A stretch of DNA of 64,000 nucleotides from contig JAKOUL010000072.1 in assembly GCA_029776735.1 (NCBI GenBank), positions 62,001 through 126,000 on the forward strand. The letters are read 5' to 3'. Source of the DNA: Dictyoglomota bacterium (lineage in GTDB: Bacteria > Dictyoglomota > Dictyoglomia > Dictyoglomales > Dictyoglomaceae). Each line of letters starts with the position of its first letter. Position 1 is the stretch's first letter. Under the pieces are notes generated by a model. That model had not been told where the DNA came from and did no database searches. It saw only the letters and a program-made list of their open reading frames with translations. Positions 28,816-39,042 of this stretch are shown here, in pieces. Position numbers and translations under genes: made by a program.

Positions 28816-30053
28816 TGAAGGTACTTGTAATAGGAAGTGGTGGAAGAGAACATGCTATTGTCTGGAAACTTTCTCAAGATAAAAAAATAGATAAGATATA
28901 TGCTATTCCAGGAAATGCAGGAATAAGCTTATTAGCGGAGTGTATACCTATAAAGGTTAATGATATAGAGGAGATCACTAATTTTGCTAAAAAGAATAAG
29001 ATTGATTGGACTATCGTAGGTCCTGAAGTTCCTTTGGCTCTTGGTATTGTAAATTTGTTTAAGAAAGAAGGATTGGAAATATGGGGTCCAATCAAGGAAG
29101 TAGCAAGGCTTGAATCAAGTAAGGCTTTTGCAAAGGAAATTATGAAAGAAGCAAAGATACCTACTGCAGATTTTAAAGTATTTGAATCTTTTGAAGATGC
29201 GAAGATCTTTGTTGAAAAAGAAAAATTTCCTTTGGTTATAAAAGCAGATGGTCTTGCGGCAGGAAAGGGTGTATTTATTGTCAATAATAAGGAAGAAGGA
29301 ATAAATATATTAGAAAAATTGATAAAAGAGAAAATTTTAGGGGATGCTGGCGAAAAAGTGGTAATAGAGAAATTTTTGAGTGGGAAAGAATTTTCTTTGA
29401 TTGCAGCTGTGAAAGATAATAGTATTTATTTTTTGCCTCCTGCACAAGATTATAAGAGAGTAGGAGAAGGCAATACTGGTCCTAATACAGGTGGTATGGG
29501 ATCTTACGCTCCTGTACCTTGGATCAGTGAGTCACTGATTGATAAATGTAAGAAAGATATATTTATTCCTCTTATAAATGAACTTGACAAAAGAGGGCTT
29601 AAATATGAAGGTTTTCTATATGGAGGACTTATTTTAGTAGATGGAAATCCCTATGTCCTTGAATTTAACGTAAGATTAGGAGATCCTGAAACACAAGTAA
29701 TTTTACCTTTATTAGATTTTTCTTTATTAACTTTTACAGAAGGTTTTAAGGATTTTAAAGTGAATAATAAAAAAGCAGTGTGTGTTGTACTTGCATCTAA
29801 AGGATACCCTGATAAGTATGAGGTGGAAAAGGAAATTAAGATTGAGAATGGTGATGATTCTATTATTTTCCATGCTGGAACGACTTTAAAAAATGGAAAA
29901 CTTGTGACTTCAGGAGGAAGGGTTCTAAATATAGTAAGTATTGCAGATTCTTTTAAAGATGCTAAAGATAAAGTCTATAAGAAGATACAAAAGATCTATT
30001 TTGATGGCATATATTATCGTAAAGATATAGCAGAAGAAGTTTCAAATTTTTAA
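28815..30053 (+). CDS. purD: Phosphoribosylamine-glycine ligase
   Basis: ATP-grasp ligase forming GAR, 412 aa. GSGGREHAI opens the protein, KADGLAAGKGV is the ATP-grasp lid and EFNVRLGDPETQ holds metal ligands. ATG shares a base with the purN stop (TAATG). Last gene of the operon; no terminator hairpin was found after it. The cluster has no purC, purE, purK or purH. Confidence 0.97.
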   Translation: MKVLVIGSGGREHAIVWKLSQDKKIDKIYAIPGNAGISLLAECIPIKVNDIEEITNFAKKNKIDWTIVGPEVPLALGIVNLFKKEGLEIWGPIKEVARLESSKAFAKEIMKEAKIPTADFKVFESFEDAKIFVEKEKFPLVIKADGLAAGKGVFIVNNKEEGINILEKLIKEKILGDAGEKVVIEKFLSGKEFSLIAAVKDNSIYFLPPAQDYKRVGEGNTGPNTGGMGSYAPVPWISESLIDKCKKDIFIPLINELDKRGLKYEGFLYGGLILVDGNPYVLEFNVRLGDPETQVILPLLDFSLLTFTEGFKDFKVNNKKAVCVVLASKGYPDKYEVEKEIKIENGDDSIIFHAGTTLKNGKLVTSGGRVLNIVSIADSFKDAKDKVYKKIQKIYFDGIYYRKDIAEEVSNF

Positions 30054-30073
30054 AATAATCTTAACCAAAATTG

Positions 30074-30102
30074 TTGACATGGGGGTAGGTTTGAGTTATA
30101 TT
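30074..30102 (+). promoter_or_regulatory. Promoter of speD-speB
   Basis: Perfect TTGACA (30074-30079), 17-bp spacer and TATATT (30097-30102). Transcription would begin near 30108, leaving a leader of about 44 nt before the speD ATG. This separates polyamine genes from the purine operon. Confidence 0.8.
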
Positions 30103-30151
30103 TAGCACTGAATAAAATTAAAAATTACAAAAGGAGTAGGTAGGAAGAGAG

Positions 30152-30553
30152 ATGTTAGGACCGCATTTAGTTTTAGATTTATATGGGTGTCCCAAAGAAA
30201 AATTAGAAGATTTAAATTTTATCTATGATCTCTTGGATGAACTCCCAGAAAAAATTGGGATGCAAAAGATTATGCCTCCATACGTGGTAAGGTATGTTCC
30301 TGAAGATGATCCTTTAGATTGGGGCATATCTGGAGTTGTAATGATAGCAGAAAGTCATATAGCTATCCATACATGGCCAGACCTAAATTATGCCAGTGTA
30401 GATATTTTTTCTTGCAAAACTTTTAATATTGATCTGGCTAAGGAGATCATTGAGGAGAAATTATCAGCTGAGCGGTCCGACTGGGAAATTCTTGTAAGAG
30501 GAAGAAGTTTTCCTATTAACCTTCTTAAAAGAGGAAGAAATGGAACAGCATAG
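30152..30553 (+). CDS. speD: S-adenosylmethionine decarboxylase proenzyme
   Basis: Makes decarboxylated SAM, the aminopropyl donor for polyamines. At 133 aa it is the small prokaryotic class. The self-cleavage site is Glu67-Ser68 in AESHIAIHTWP, where Ser becomes the pyruvoyl group; His73 and Cys88 (DIFSC) are the expected processing and catalytic residues. Overlaps speB by 14 bp. Confidence 0.95.
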   Translation: MLGPHLVLDLYGCPKEKLEDLNFIYDLLDELPEKIGMQKIMPPYVVRYVPEDDPLDWGISGVVMIAESHIAIHTWPDLNYASVDIFSCKTFNIDLAKEIIEEKLSAERSDWEILVRGRSFPINLLKRGRNGTA

Positions 30554-31415
30554 ACCTATTCCTTCTTTTTGTGGACTTTCTTCCACATCTTTAGAAGGTG
30601 CAAAAGTTATTATTGTTCCGCTGCCTGTAGAAAATACAACTACTTATAGAAAAGGCACAAAAGATGGACCTCAAGCAATTTTGTTTTCTTCTTATAATTT
30701 AGAGCTATATGATGAAGAGTTAGAGGATATTCCTGCTAAGATAGGTGTATATACCTATCCTGATCTGGGACTTCCCATAGGTGATATATATAAAACTATC
30801 TCAAAAATAGAAGAGTTTACTTACGAAACATTAAATTTAAAAAAATTCCCTATATTTTTAGGTGGAGAACATACTGTAACAAAAGGTATAGTTAGAGGAT
30901 ATATAAATTATTTTGGACAAAATTTTTCTATATTACATTTGGATGCTCATTCAGATCTTAAAAAAGAATATGAAGGAACAGAATATAGCCATGCTTGTGC
31001 ATTAAGAGAAGCAGCAGAAAGATTAAATCTTGTTCAAGTTGGGATCAGAAGTCTTTCATATGAGGAGAGAGAATTTATTGATCTGAATAGTATTAATGTT
31101 CTTTGGGATTTTCAAATTAATGGAGATAAATCTTTATGGATTAATAAGGTTTTAGAATCTCTTAAAGATAAAGTTTATATTACCTTAGATTTTGATGTAT
31201 TTAACCCATCTGAAATGCCAGCGGTAGGTACCCCAGAACCAGGTGGACTTTTGTGGTATGATATTATTACTCTTTTGAAAGAGGTCTTTAAAGAAAAGCA
31301 GATTTTAGGTATAGATTTAGTAGAACTTTCTCCTATTCCAGGGTTTATTCCGCCAGATTATCTTGCAGCAAAATTGGTTTACAAAGTAATAGGCTATTGC
31401 AAGAAATATCAGTAA
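30540..31415 (+). CDS. speB: Agmatinase / N1-aminopropylagmatine ureohydrolase
   Basis: 291-aa ureohydrolase of the arginase family. The two-Mn2+ site is complete: His111 (GGEHT), Asp135/His137/Asp139 (LDAHSDL) and Asp217/Asp219 (LDFDVFNP). The TPEPGG segment is typical of agmatinases. Next to speD and with an aminopropyltransferase at 48524, it could act on aminopropylagmatine as in Thermus, rather than on agmatine itself. Substrate choice is inference. Confidence 0.93.
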   Translation: MEQHRPIPSFCGLSSTSLEGAKVIIVPLPVENTTTYRKGTKDGPQAILFSSYNLELYDEELEDIPAKIGVYTYPDLGLPIGDIYKTISKIEEFTYETLNLKKFPIFLGGEHTVTKGIVRGYINYFGQNFSILHLDAHSDLKKEYEGTEYSHACALREAAERLNLVQVGIRSLSYEEREFIDLNSINVLWDFQINGDKSLWINKVLESLKDKVYITLDFDVFNPSEMPAVGTPEPGGLLWYDIITLLKEVFKEKQILGIDLVELSPIPGFIPPDYLAAKLVYKVIGYCKKYQ

Positions 31416-31424
31416 AGATGAGAT

Positions 31425-32570
31425 ATGGTTAAAAAGAAAGTATCGCTTGTTTTTGGTACAAGACCCGAGGCTATAAAAATGGCTCCTGTTGCTTATGCAC
31501 TTAGAAATACGGATTTTTTTAACGTTCAAATAATTTTAACCGCCCAACACCGAGAACTTTTAGACCAAGTTATGGAACTCTTTGGGTTAAAAGGCGATTA
31601 TGACTTAAACATAATGCAAGAGACGCAAACTCTCACTCAAATCACTATTGGTGTACTTAAGGGATTAGATAAAATTTGGAAAGAGGATATTCCGGATATA
31701 GTATTAGTTCATGGAGATACAACTACTACTTTTGCTGCGAGTCTTACTGCATTTTATAAAAAAATACCCATTGCTCATGTGGAAGCTGGATTAAGGACTT
31801 ATAATAAATATCAACCTTATCCCGAAGAAATTAATAGACATCTTACGGGAGTTTTAGCAGATTTACATTTTGCTCCCACAAAAACCGCAAAGGAGAATCT
31901 TTTAAAAGAAAATCTTCCTTCGAATAATATTTTTGTGACAGGAAATACTGTAATAGATGCTTTGTTATATGTATATAATAATTTAAACAATTTCAAACCA
32001 GAAGGGATTCCTCCACTTCCAGAAAACAAGGTTATTCTTGTAACTGCTCATAGAAGAGAAAATTGGGGCAAGCCTCTAAAAGATATAGTTTTAGCTATAA
32101 AAGATATTCTGTCAGAATTTAAAGATTTTTATGTAGTCTTTCCAGTTCATCCGAATCCTATAGTAAAGGATCAAGTCTATTCAGTACTTTCTCAGGAAGA
32201 AAGAGCAATTCTTCTTTCTCCGGTAGATTATAAAACGATGGTTTATTTGCTTTCTAATTCCTATATAGTTCTGACTGATTCAGGGGGTTTACAGGAAGAG
32301 GCTCCTGCTTTAGGAAAGCCTGTTTTAGTCCTTAGGGAAGTTACGGAAAGGCCAGAAGCTATAATTGCAGGTACAGTTAAGTTGGTTGGAACAGACAAAG
32401 ATAGAATTGTAAATGAAGTAAAAAAGCTTATTTTAGATCAAGAGGAATATGATAAAATGTCAAAGGCAGTTAATCCATATGGCGATGGAAAAGCAAATAT
32501 TAGGATAAGAGACATTCTTCTTTATTATTTTGGTTTTTTACAAAATCCTCCAGAAGAATTTAAGCTGTGA
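31425..32570 (+). CDS. wecB: UDP-N-acetylglucosamine 2-epimerase (non-hydrolysing)
   Basis: Interconverts UDP-GlcNAc and UDP-ManNAc, 381 aa. Signature segments are FGTRPEAIKMAPV, VHGDTTTTFA, HVEAGLRT and TDSGGLQEEAP. UDP-ManNAc is a precursor for wall polymers; the TagA/WecG-type transferase and CsaB encoded at 37304-39042 would use or modify it. The ribosome site before the ATG is weak. Confidence 0.96.
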   Translation: MVKKKVSLVFGTRPEAIKMAPVAYALRNTDFFNVQIILTAQHRELLDQVMELFGLKGDYDLNIMQETQTLTQITIGVLKGLDKIWKEDIPDIVLVHGDTTTTFAASLTAFYKKIPIAHVEAGLRTYNKYQPYPEEINRHLTGVLADLHFAPTKTAKENLLKENLPSNNIFVTGNTVIDALLYVYNNLNNFKPEGIPPLPENKVILVTAHRRENWGKPLKDIVLAIKDILSEFKDFYVVFPVHPNPIVKDQVYSVLSQEERAILLSPVDYKTMVYLLSNSYIVLTDSGGLQEEAPALGKPVLVLREVTERPEAIIAGTVKLVGTDKDRIVNEVKKLILDQEEYDKMSKAVNPYGDGKANIRIRDILLYYFGFLQNPPEEFKL

Positions 32571-33262
32571 GTTTAATAGAAAAATTCTTTTGGGAACTAT
32601 TTTTCCCTACAAAATGTATATTTTGTGGAAATTATCACGCAGGCTATATATGTCCTGAATGTTTTTCTAAACTTCCTATGCCAGAGAGATATTGCAAACT
32701 TTGTGGACGTCCTCTTACAGGAATTAACGAAATTTGTTATAATTGTGAAAGAGAAGGTACTGTATGGGATGGTTTTGAGTTTTTAGGGTATTATAGGGAT
32801 ACATGGGAAGATGTTATTAAAGCTCTAAAATTTCAAAACAAACCATATATAGCACAAACGGTAGCTAAATTAGCTAAAGAGAAGATTTTGAAAAGGAATT
32901 GGAAGATAGATATGGTAACTTTTGTCCCTCTAAGCTATAAAAGGATAAAAGAGCGAGGATATAATCAGTCAGAGTATTTAGCTTACTTTTTAAGTAAAGA
33001 GTTAAAAGTATCTTATGGGTCTTTATTATATTTAAAAAGAGAAATTAGACCACAAAAAGAGCTAAGTTTAGAAGAGCGAGTAGGAAATATAAAGGGTGCT
33101 TTTGAAGTGGATTTGCCTTATTGGGATAAAACTTATAGGAATATTCTTATTATTGATGATGTCTATACTACAGGTACTACTCTTAAAGAATGTGTAAATA
33201 CATTAAAAACAAAGGTTAGATATGATAAAATGTATGCTTTTACAGTAGTAAGAGCTCTTTAA
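32567..33262 (+). CDS. ComF-family phosphoribosyltransferase-like protein
   Basis: 231 aa with two N-terminal zinc-knuckle pairs (CIFC, CPEC, CKLC, CYNC) and a C-terminal PRTase domain with the PRPP loop ILIIDDVYTTGTTL. This is the ComF/GntX architecture, linked to DNA uptake in competent bacteria but widespread elsewhere. GTG start overlapping the wecB stop by 4 bp. Confidence 0.92.
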   Translation: MSLIEKFFWELFFPTKCIFCGNYHAGYICPECFSKLPMPERYCKLCGRPLTGINEICYNCEREGTVWDGFEFLGYYRDTWEDVIKALKFQNKPYIAQTVAKLAKEKILKRNWKIDMVTFVPLSYKRIKERGYNQSEYLAYFLSKELKVSYGSLLYLKREIRPQKELSLEERVGNIKGAFEVDLPYWDKTYRNILIIDDVYTTGTTLKECVNTLKTKVRYDKMYAFTVVRAL

Positions 33263-33289
33263 CAATAATTTTTTGAGGAGGTACTTGAT

Positions 33290-33829
33290 ATGCAAATTAA
33301 TTTTACGAGCAAAAATGTTCCTATTTCTCAATCTTTACAGGAATATGCTGAAAAAAAACTCTCAAAACTTACAAAGTTTTTTGAGAATATTAATAGTATA
33401 GAGGTAATTTTTTCTGAGGAGAATTGGAGAGATGGAAATAAAAGGCATATTGTAGAAGTGACTTTGGATGCTAATGGGAGATTAATAAAAGCTTCTGAAG
33501 CAAATCAGGATTTTAGAACTTCTATTGATTTAGTTATTGATAAGCTTGAAATTCAACTTAAGAAGTTAAAGGGAAAAATGACAGAAAGGGATAGAAGATC
33601 CCAAAACCCTATTGGAGTATTATCTCAAGAAACAAAGGAAGAGAAGTCAAAAGTTGTTAAGATTAAAAGATTCTCTTTAAAGCCAATGGATGTGGAGGAA
33701 GCTATTTTACAGATGGAACTTTTGGGACATGATTTTTTTCTTTTCTTAGATGCTGATTCTGACAAAATCTCTCTTTTATATAGAAGAAAAGATGGAAACT
33801 ATGGATTGATCATAACAGAGGAGGAATAA
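33290..33829 (+). CDS. hpf: Ribosome hibernation promoting factor, long form
   Basis: 179 aa. Residues 1-100 are the S30AE/HPF ribosome-binding domain (starts [16 protein letters not shown]) and residues about 122-179 the C-terminal domain that dimerises 70S ribosomes ([20 protein letters not shown]). Good GAGGAGG site. Its stop overlaps the secA start by one base, a common hpf-secA pairing. Confidence 0.96.
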   Translation: MQINFTSKNVPISQSLQEYAEKKLSKLTKFFENINSIEVIFSEENWRDGNKRHIVEVTLDANGRLIKASEANQDFRTSIDLVIDKLEIQLKKLKGKMTERDRRSQNPIGVLSQETKEEKSKVVKIKRFSLKPMDVEEAILQMELLGHDFFLFLDADSDKISLLYRRKDGNYGLIITEEE

Positions 33830-36195
33830 TGGGACTTTTATCAAACCTTTTTGATTCTAATACAAGAACTATTAAAAAATTAGAAGAATATGTGAGAAGA
33901 ATTAATGAACTTGAACCAGAGATAAGTAAACTTTCTGATGAAGATTTGAAAAGAAAGACTTTAGAGTTTAAACAAAGACTTGCGAATGGTGAGACATTGG
34001 ATGATTTATTGGAAGAAGCTTTTGCAGTGGTAAGAGAAGCAGCAAAGAGAACCATTGGAATGAGACATTTTGATGTACAGCTTATGGGTGGTATTGTACT
34101 TCACCAGGGCAAAATTGCTGAGATGCAGACAGGAGAGGGGAAAACCTTAGTTGCTACTTTACCGGCTTATTTGAATGCTTTAGAAGGAAAAGGGGTTCAT
34201 ATAGTCACAGTAAATGATTACTTAGCTAAAAGAGATAGATATTGGATGGGGCCAATCTATGAATTCTTAGGACTAGAAGTAGGACTATTACAGAACAATA
34301 CCCCATTATCAGAAAGAAAAAAAGCTTATTTGGCAGATGTAATCTATGGAACGAACAATGAGTTTGGATTTGACTATTTGAGAGATAACATAGTACTTTC
34401 TGCTGATCAGTTAGTCCAAAGAGAATTAAATTATGCTATCGTAGATGAGGTAGATAGTATTCTTATTGACGAAGCGAGGACACCTCTTATAATTTCTGGA
34501 CCTGCAAAAGGTGAAAGTCAAATATATAAGCTTGCTATAAGAGCTGCAAGATATCTTAAAAAAGATGTGGACTATACTACCGAAGAGAAAACGAGGACTA
34601 TTTCCTTAACAGATCAAGGATTAAAAAAAGCTGAGACATTCTTAGGAGTAAAGGATTTATATGATTTTCAACACATGGATCTTGCTCATGCTCTGCTTCA
34701 ATGTTTGAAAGCTCTTAATTTTTATTACAGAGATAGAGATTATATTGTTAAAGATGGAGAAGTAATAATTGTGGATGAATTCACCGGAAGACTTATGCTT
34801 GGAAGAAGGTATAGTGATGGATTGCACCAGGCTATAGAAGCAAAAGAGGGTGTAAAAATAAGAGAAGAGAATGTAACCTTAGCTACTATTTCAATTCAAA
34901 ATTATTTCCGTATGTATAAAAAACTTGCAGGAATGACTGGAACAGCAGCTACAGAAGAAGAAGAGTTTGTAAAAATATATGGATTGGAAGTGGTAGTAAT
35001 TCCTCCCAATAAACCTTTACATAGATTAAATTATCCAGATGTGATATTTAAAACTGAAGAGGAAAAATTTGAGGCAGTAGTAAATGAGATAGAAGAACTT
35101 TATAAAATAGGAAGACCTGTATTAGTAGGTACCACTTCTATTGAAAAATCTGAAAGACTAAGTAGGATGTTGAAAAAGAAAGGAATTCCTCATAATGTGT
35201 TGAATGCGAAATATCATGAGAAGGAAGCTGAAATTATTGCTAAAGCAGGGCAGAAATATGCAGTAACTATTGCTACAAATATGGCAGGAAGAGGAACTGA
35301 TATTGTACTTGGTGAGGAAGTAGCAGAACTTGGAGGATTACATGTTATTGGTACAGAGAGACATGAGAGTAGAAGAATAGACAATCAATTAAGAGGAAGA
35401 GCAGGAAGGCAAGGTGATCCCGGATCCTCCCGTTTTTATCTATCCTTAGAGGATGATTTATTGAGGCTTTTTGGAGGAGACCAAATAAAATCTGTTATGA
35501 GTAGGCTTGGTATGGAAAGAGGACAACCTATAGAATCGTCTCTTCTTACCCGAATAATTGAGAGTAGTCAGGCGAAAGTAGAGAAAATGAATTTTGAGAT
35601 TAGAAAACAATTATTAGATTATGATGATGTACTCAATAAACAAAGAGAGGTCCTTTATGGTGAAAGAAAAAAGATATTGTTGATGGAAGATCTGGAAGAG
35701 ATAGTACAGAATATGTTGGAAAGAGTTCTTGATAGATTCTTTAATATTATCTTTTCTCAGGAAAATAGAGAAGGATGGAGAAATATATTCTTAGAGATTT
35801 TTGGATTTTTACCAAGGAATTGGGAAGAGATACTAAGGATAGAAGATTTAGAAGAAGTAAGGAGTATTTTAGAAAAAGATATAATGGAAAAATACGAACA
35901 GAAAAAGAAAGAATTTGGAGAGGAAGTCTGGGGAGAAGTGCAAAGGCTTGTGCTAATTTATACTATTGATAAATTATGGATTGAACATTTAAATGATATG
36001 GATGTTCTAAGGGAGGGAATTGGACTTAGAGCAATTGCTCATTACGATCCATTGATAGAGTATCAAAAAGAAGCATATCAAATGTTTCAGGATATGGTTA
36101 ACAATTTTGAAATGGAAAGTATAAGATATCTCTTTAATATACATGTAACAGAAGAGTCTAAATCAAGAACTGTTTCAAAAGGAAAGAGGAGATAA
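33829..36195 (+). CDS. secA: Preprotein translocase ATPase SecA
   Basis: Motor for Sec protein export, 788 aa. Walker A is [11 protein letters not shown], the DEAD-like box is [16 protein letters not shown], and helicase motifs NMAGRGTDI and [13 protein letters not shown] are present. It lacks the C-terminal zinc/SecB-binding tail, ending in a short basic sequence. Coupled to hpf and followed two bases later by prfB. Confidence 0.97.
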   Translation: MGLLSNLFDSNTRTIKKLEEYVRRINELEPEISKLSDEDLKRKTLEFKQRLANGETLDDLLEEAFAVVREAAKRTIGMRHFDVQLMGGIVLHQGKIAEMQTGEGKTLVATLPAYLNALEGKGVHIVTVNDYLAKRDRYWMGPIYEFLGLEVGLLQNNTPLSERKKAYLADVIYGTNNEFGFDYLRDNIVLSADQLVQRELNYAIVDEVDSILIDEARTPLIISGPAKGESQIYKLAIRAARYLKKDVDYTTEEKTRTISLTDQGLKKAETFLGVKDLYDFQHMDLAHALLQCLKALNFYYRDRDYIVKDGEVIIVDEFTGRLMLGRRYSDGLHQAIEAKEGVKIREENVTLATISIQNYFRMYKKLAGMTGTAATEEEEFVKIYGLEVVVIPPNKPLHRLNYPDVIFKTEEEKFEAVVNEIEELYKIGRPVLVGTTSIEKSERLSRMLKKKGIPHNVLNAKYHEKEAEIIAKAGQKYAVTIATNMAGRGTDIVLGEEVAELGGLHVIGTERHESRRIDNQLRGRAGRQGDPGSSRFYLSLEDDLLRLFGGDQIKSVMSRLGMERGQPIESSLLTRIIESSQAKVEKMNFEIRKQLLDYDDVLNKQREVLYGERKKILLMEDLEEIVQNMLERVLDRFFNIIFSQENREGWRNIFLEIFGFLPRNWEEILRIEDLEEVRSILEKDIMEKYEQKKKEFGEEVWGEVQRLVLIYTIDKLWIEHLNDMDVLREGIGLRAIAHYDPLIEYQKEAYQMFQDMVNNFEMESIRYLFNIHVTEESKSRTVSKGKRR

Positions 36196-36196
36196 A

Positions 36197-37307
36197 ATGA
36201 CAATTTCAACAACAGATTTACTCTCTTTATACAGTGAGATTTTAGAAAGATTTAACAAGCTTGGAGGCTATCTTTGATTTAGAAAAAATGGAGCAGGAGT
36301 TAAAAACTTTAGAGGAGAAGATAACACAGCAAAACTGGGAAAATCCGGGTAAGGTAAGGGCTTTAGTCGCCAAGTATAATAAGCTTCAGAAAGATATAGA
36401 AGGCTGGAATTTTTTAGAAAAGGAGATAAAAGAACTTTCAGAGTGGAAAGAGCTTTTAGAAGAGGGAGAGGAGTTTAAAGAAGAGTTTGAAAAAAGAATA
36501 AAGGGATTACAGGAAAAGCTAAAAAATTATGAAATAGGAATGATTTTGCAAGATCCTAATGATAATGCGAATGCCATATTGTCTCTTCATGCAGGAACAG
36601 GAGGTACTGATGCTCAAGATTGGGCTGATATCCTTTTAAGAATGTATATAAGATGGGCTGAAAGAAAAGGATTTCAAGTGAAAATTTTGGATATCTCTCC
36701 TGGAGAAGAAGCAGGGATAAAAAGTGCTACTCTTCTAATAGAAGGTGAAAGAGCGTATGGATATTTAAAAGGAGAAAAAGGTATTCATAGATTGGTTAGA
36801 ATTTCTCCCTTTGATGCTAACCATAGAAGACATACTTCTTTTGCATTAGTAGAGGTAATTCTAGAAATTCCAGAAAGTAATGTAGTTATAAAACCAGAAG
36901 ATTTAAAGATTGAAACCTTTAGGTCTGGAGGAGCAGGTGGACAGAATGTAAATAAAGTTGAGTCTGCAGTAAGAGTAATTCATATTCCTACAGGGATTGT
37001 AGTTCAGTGTCAAAATGAGAGGTCTCAGTATGCTAACAAAGAGATGGCTTTACGTGTATTGAAAGCAAAGCTTGAGGAACTGGAAGAGAAAAAGAGAAGA
37101 GAACAGATCACATCTCTAAAAGGTGAAATTCAAGAGATTAGTTGGGGAAATCAAATAAGATCATATGTGTTTCATCCGTATACTTTAGTAAAGGATCATA
37201 GGACAGGATTAGAAATTGGCAATGTTCAAGCAGTTATTGATGGAGAAATAGATCCTTTTATAGAAGCATATCTTTATAGTGAATGGCAAAAGAAAGAAAG
37301 TAAATGA
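36197..37307 (+). CDS. prfB: Peptide chain release factor 2 with programmed +1 frameshift
   Basis: RF2 reads UGA and UAA. A 26-codon first frame from ATG 36197 ends at an in-frame TGA (36275-36277) in the context GGAGGC-TAT-CTT-TGA. An SD-like GGAGG (36263-36267) lies just upstream, the classic autoregulatory slip site. A +1 shift at CTT resumes at GAT 36276 and gives 369 aa in total. The UGA-recognition tripeptide SPF lies in [13 protein letters not shown], and GGQ in [16 protein letters not shown]. Join 36197-36274 with 36276-37307. Confidence 0.95.
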
Positions 37308-38314
37308 AAAAAATTTTTTTATTTGGATATTATGGGGAAGGAAATTTAGGAGATGATCTTCTTCTAAGAGGTTTGCTTGAAATCTTAGGAAAAGATTGTC
37401 AGATAGGCGTACTAATAAAAAAAAAGAGCAAAGATAATCCTTATTTACAGTTTAAGAAGAATGTAATTTCTGATTTAGTTAGAGGCGTTAGATGGTCAGA
37501 TGTAGTCATTGGTGGTGGAGGAGGTTTATTTCAGGATAAAACAAGTTTCAGATCCTTTCTTTATTATTTAACTATCATTTGGCTTTCTCTTTTTAATGGG
37601 AAACCAGTATATCTTGTAGGACAGAGTTTTAGCCCCCTTAGAAATAAGTACAACGAATTTTTACTTAAAAAAAGTCTTAATCTTTGCAATGAAATCCTTG
37701 TAAGAGATCTATTTTCTATGACTTATCTTAAAAATATTGGAGTATCATCTCAAAAGATTTTTTATTCCCCTGATTTAGTATTTTTACTTAATTTTCCTGT
37801 AAAAGATAAAAATGAAGATATTGGATTAAATTTTAGACCTTGGAAAACCCTTGATTTAGAAAAATTGGAGGATGTACTACTGAAATTACTTAGAGAAGGT
37901 AAAAAGCTTATTTATTTTGTGTTTGATAGGCAAGAAGATAAGAAAGTTTTTGAATCTTTAAGTGATTCGCTAAGAAATAATATATCCCTGATTACCTATG
38001 ATAATGATTCCTTTTTTGAGACTTTTTCCTCATGTAAATTTATCATAGGTATGAGACTTCATTCAAGTATACTCTCTGTAATTACTAATACACCTTTTAT
38101 TGCACTCTCTTACGATGAGAAGGTCTCTTCCTTTTGCATGGATATAAACTGGAGATATGTCCTTCCCTTATTGGAATTATCAAAGATCCCTGAGTTTTTA
38201 AAGGAAATGGATCAAAGATATGGAGAGCTTTGTAAGTATTTACTGGAGATAAGAAAAGAGCTAAAAGATAAAGTAAAAAGCGACATGGAGGAGTTTAAAA
38301 AGGAAGTATGTTAG
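37304..38314 (+). CDS. csaB: Polysaccharide pyruvyl transferase CsaB
   Basis: 336 aa, starting with [16 protein letters not shown], and containing [11 protein letters not shown] and GMRLHSSI, all typical of the CsaB/ExoV family. CsaB adds pyruvate ketals to wall polysaccharide, creating the anchor for SLH-domain S-layer proteins. ATGA overlap with prfB and 7-bp overlap with the ManNAc transferase gene support a common wall-glycan role. Confidence 0.92.
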   Translation: MKKIFLFGYYGEGNLGDDLLLRGLLEILGKDCQIGVLIKKKSKDNPYLQFKKNVISDLVRGVRWSDVVIGGGGGLFQDKTSFRSFLYYLTIIWLSLFNGKPVYLVGQSFSPLRNKYNEFLLKKSLNLCNEILVRDLFSMTYLKNIGVSSQKIFYSPDLVFLLNFPVKDKNEDIGLNFRPWKTLDLEKLEDVLLKLLREGKKLIYFVFDRQEDKKVFESLSDSLRNNISLITYDNDSFFETFSSCKFIIGMRLHSSILSVITNTPFIALSYDEKVSSFCMDINWRYVLPLLELSKIPEFLKEMDQRYGELCKYLLEIRKELKDKVKSDMEEFKKEVC

Positions 38315-39042
38315 AAGTTAAATTGCTAAATATTCCTTTTACAAGTTTTAAGAATTTAGATGAATTTAGAAATTTAATTCTTGATTTTTTACATAGAGAT
38401 AAACTTTGTATGATTTTTACGCCTAATGCAGAGATGCTTGCTTTAGCTAAAGATGATCTTGATCTTAAAAAGATTTTAGAAGAGACAGATTTGAATTTAC
38501 CTGATGGAGTAGGCGTCTTGCTTCTTGCAAGGAGAAAAGGAGTTGAAATGTCAAGATTTCCAGGTGTTGAAGCATTGCTTGAGATTTTAACTTTTGCAGA
38601 AGAATTAGGTGTACCTGTATTCTTCCTTGGAGCTAAAGAAGAAGTGGTAAATAGTATGGTTGAGAGATTGAAACTTAAGTTTCCTAATTTAAAAATTGCA
38701 GGATTCCATGATGGCTATTTTTCTGAATCCAAAGAAGAAGAGATTATAGAAGAGATAAACAATTCTGGAGCAAAGATTCTTTTTGTAGCGTTAGGCGTAC
38801 CTAAACAGGAATATTGGGTATTTAAAAATAAAGAAAAGCTCAAAGTAAATATAGCAATGGGGGTAGGAGGAAGTTTTGATGTTCTTTCTGGTAAAAAAAA
38901 GAGAGCCCCTTTAATTTTTAGAAAATTATCTTTAGAATGGTTATATAGGCTAATGCAGGAGCCTAAGAGATTAATTGAAAGGTTTCCAAACCTTGTAAAA
39001 TTTTTCTTGATATATCTCTTTTATGGGGAAAAGGAATTATGA
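38308..39042 (+). CDS. tagA: N-acetylmannosaminyltransferase, WecG/TagA/CpsF family
   Basis: 244 aa. TPNAEMLALA, LPDGVGVLLLARRKG, VFFLGAKEEVV and VALGVPKQEYW are the family motifs. These enzymes move ManNAc from UDP-ManNAc onto undecaprenyl-PP-GlcNAc, starting a teichoic acid or wall polysaccharide linker. WecB in the same gene string supplies the donor. Overlaps csaB by 7 bp. Confidence 0.93.
   Translation: MLEVKLLNIPFTSFKNLDEFRNLILDFLHRDKLCMIFTPNAEMLALAKDDLDLKKILEETDLNLPDGVGVLLLARRKGVEMSRFPGVEALLEILTFAEELGVPVFFLGAKEEVVNSMVERLKLKFPNLKIAGFHDGYFSESKEEEIIEEINNSGAKILFVALGVPKQEYWVFKNKEKLKVNIAMGVGGSFDVLSGKKKRAPLIFRKLSLEWLYRLMQEPKRLIERFPNLVKFFLIYLFYGEKEL

Noticed and set aside
36261..36275. Start of prfB at TTG 36261 as an ordinary gene
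   Set aside because: The frameshift signal and the first-frame peptide explain the gene better; the TTG overlaps the SD-like element of the shift site.
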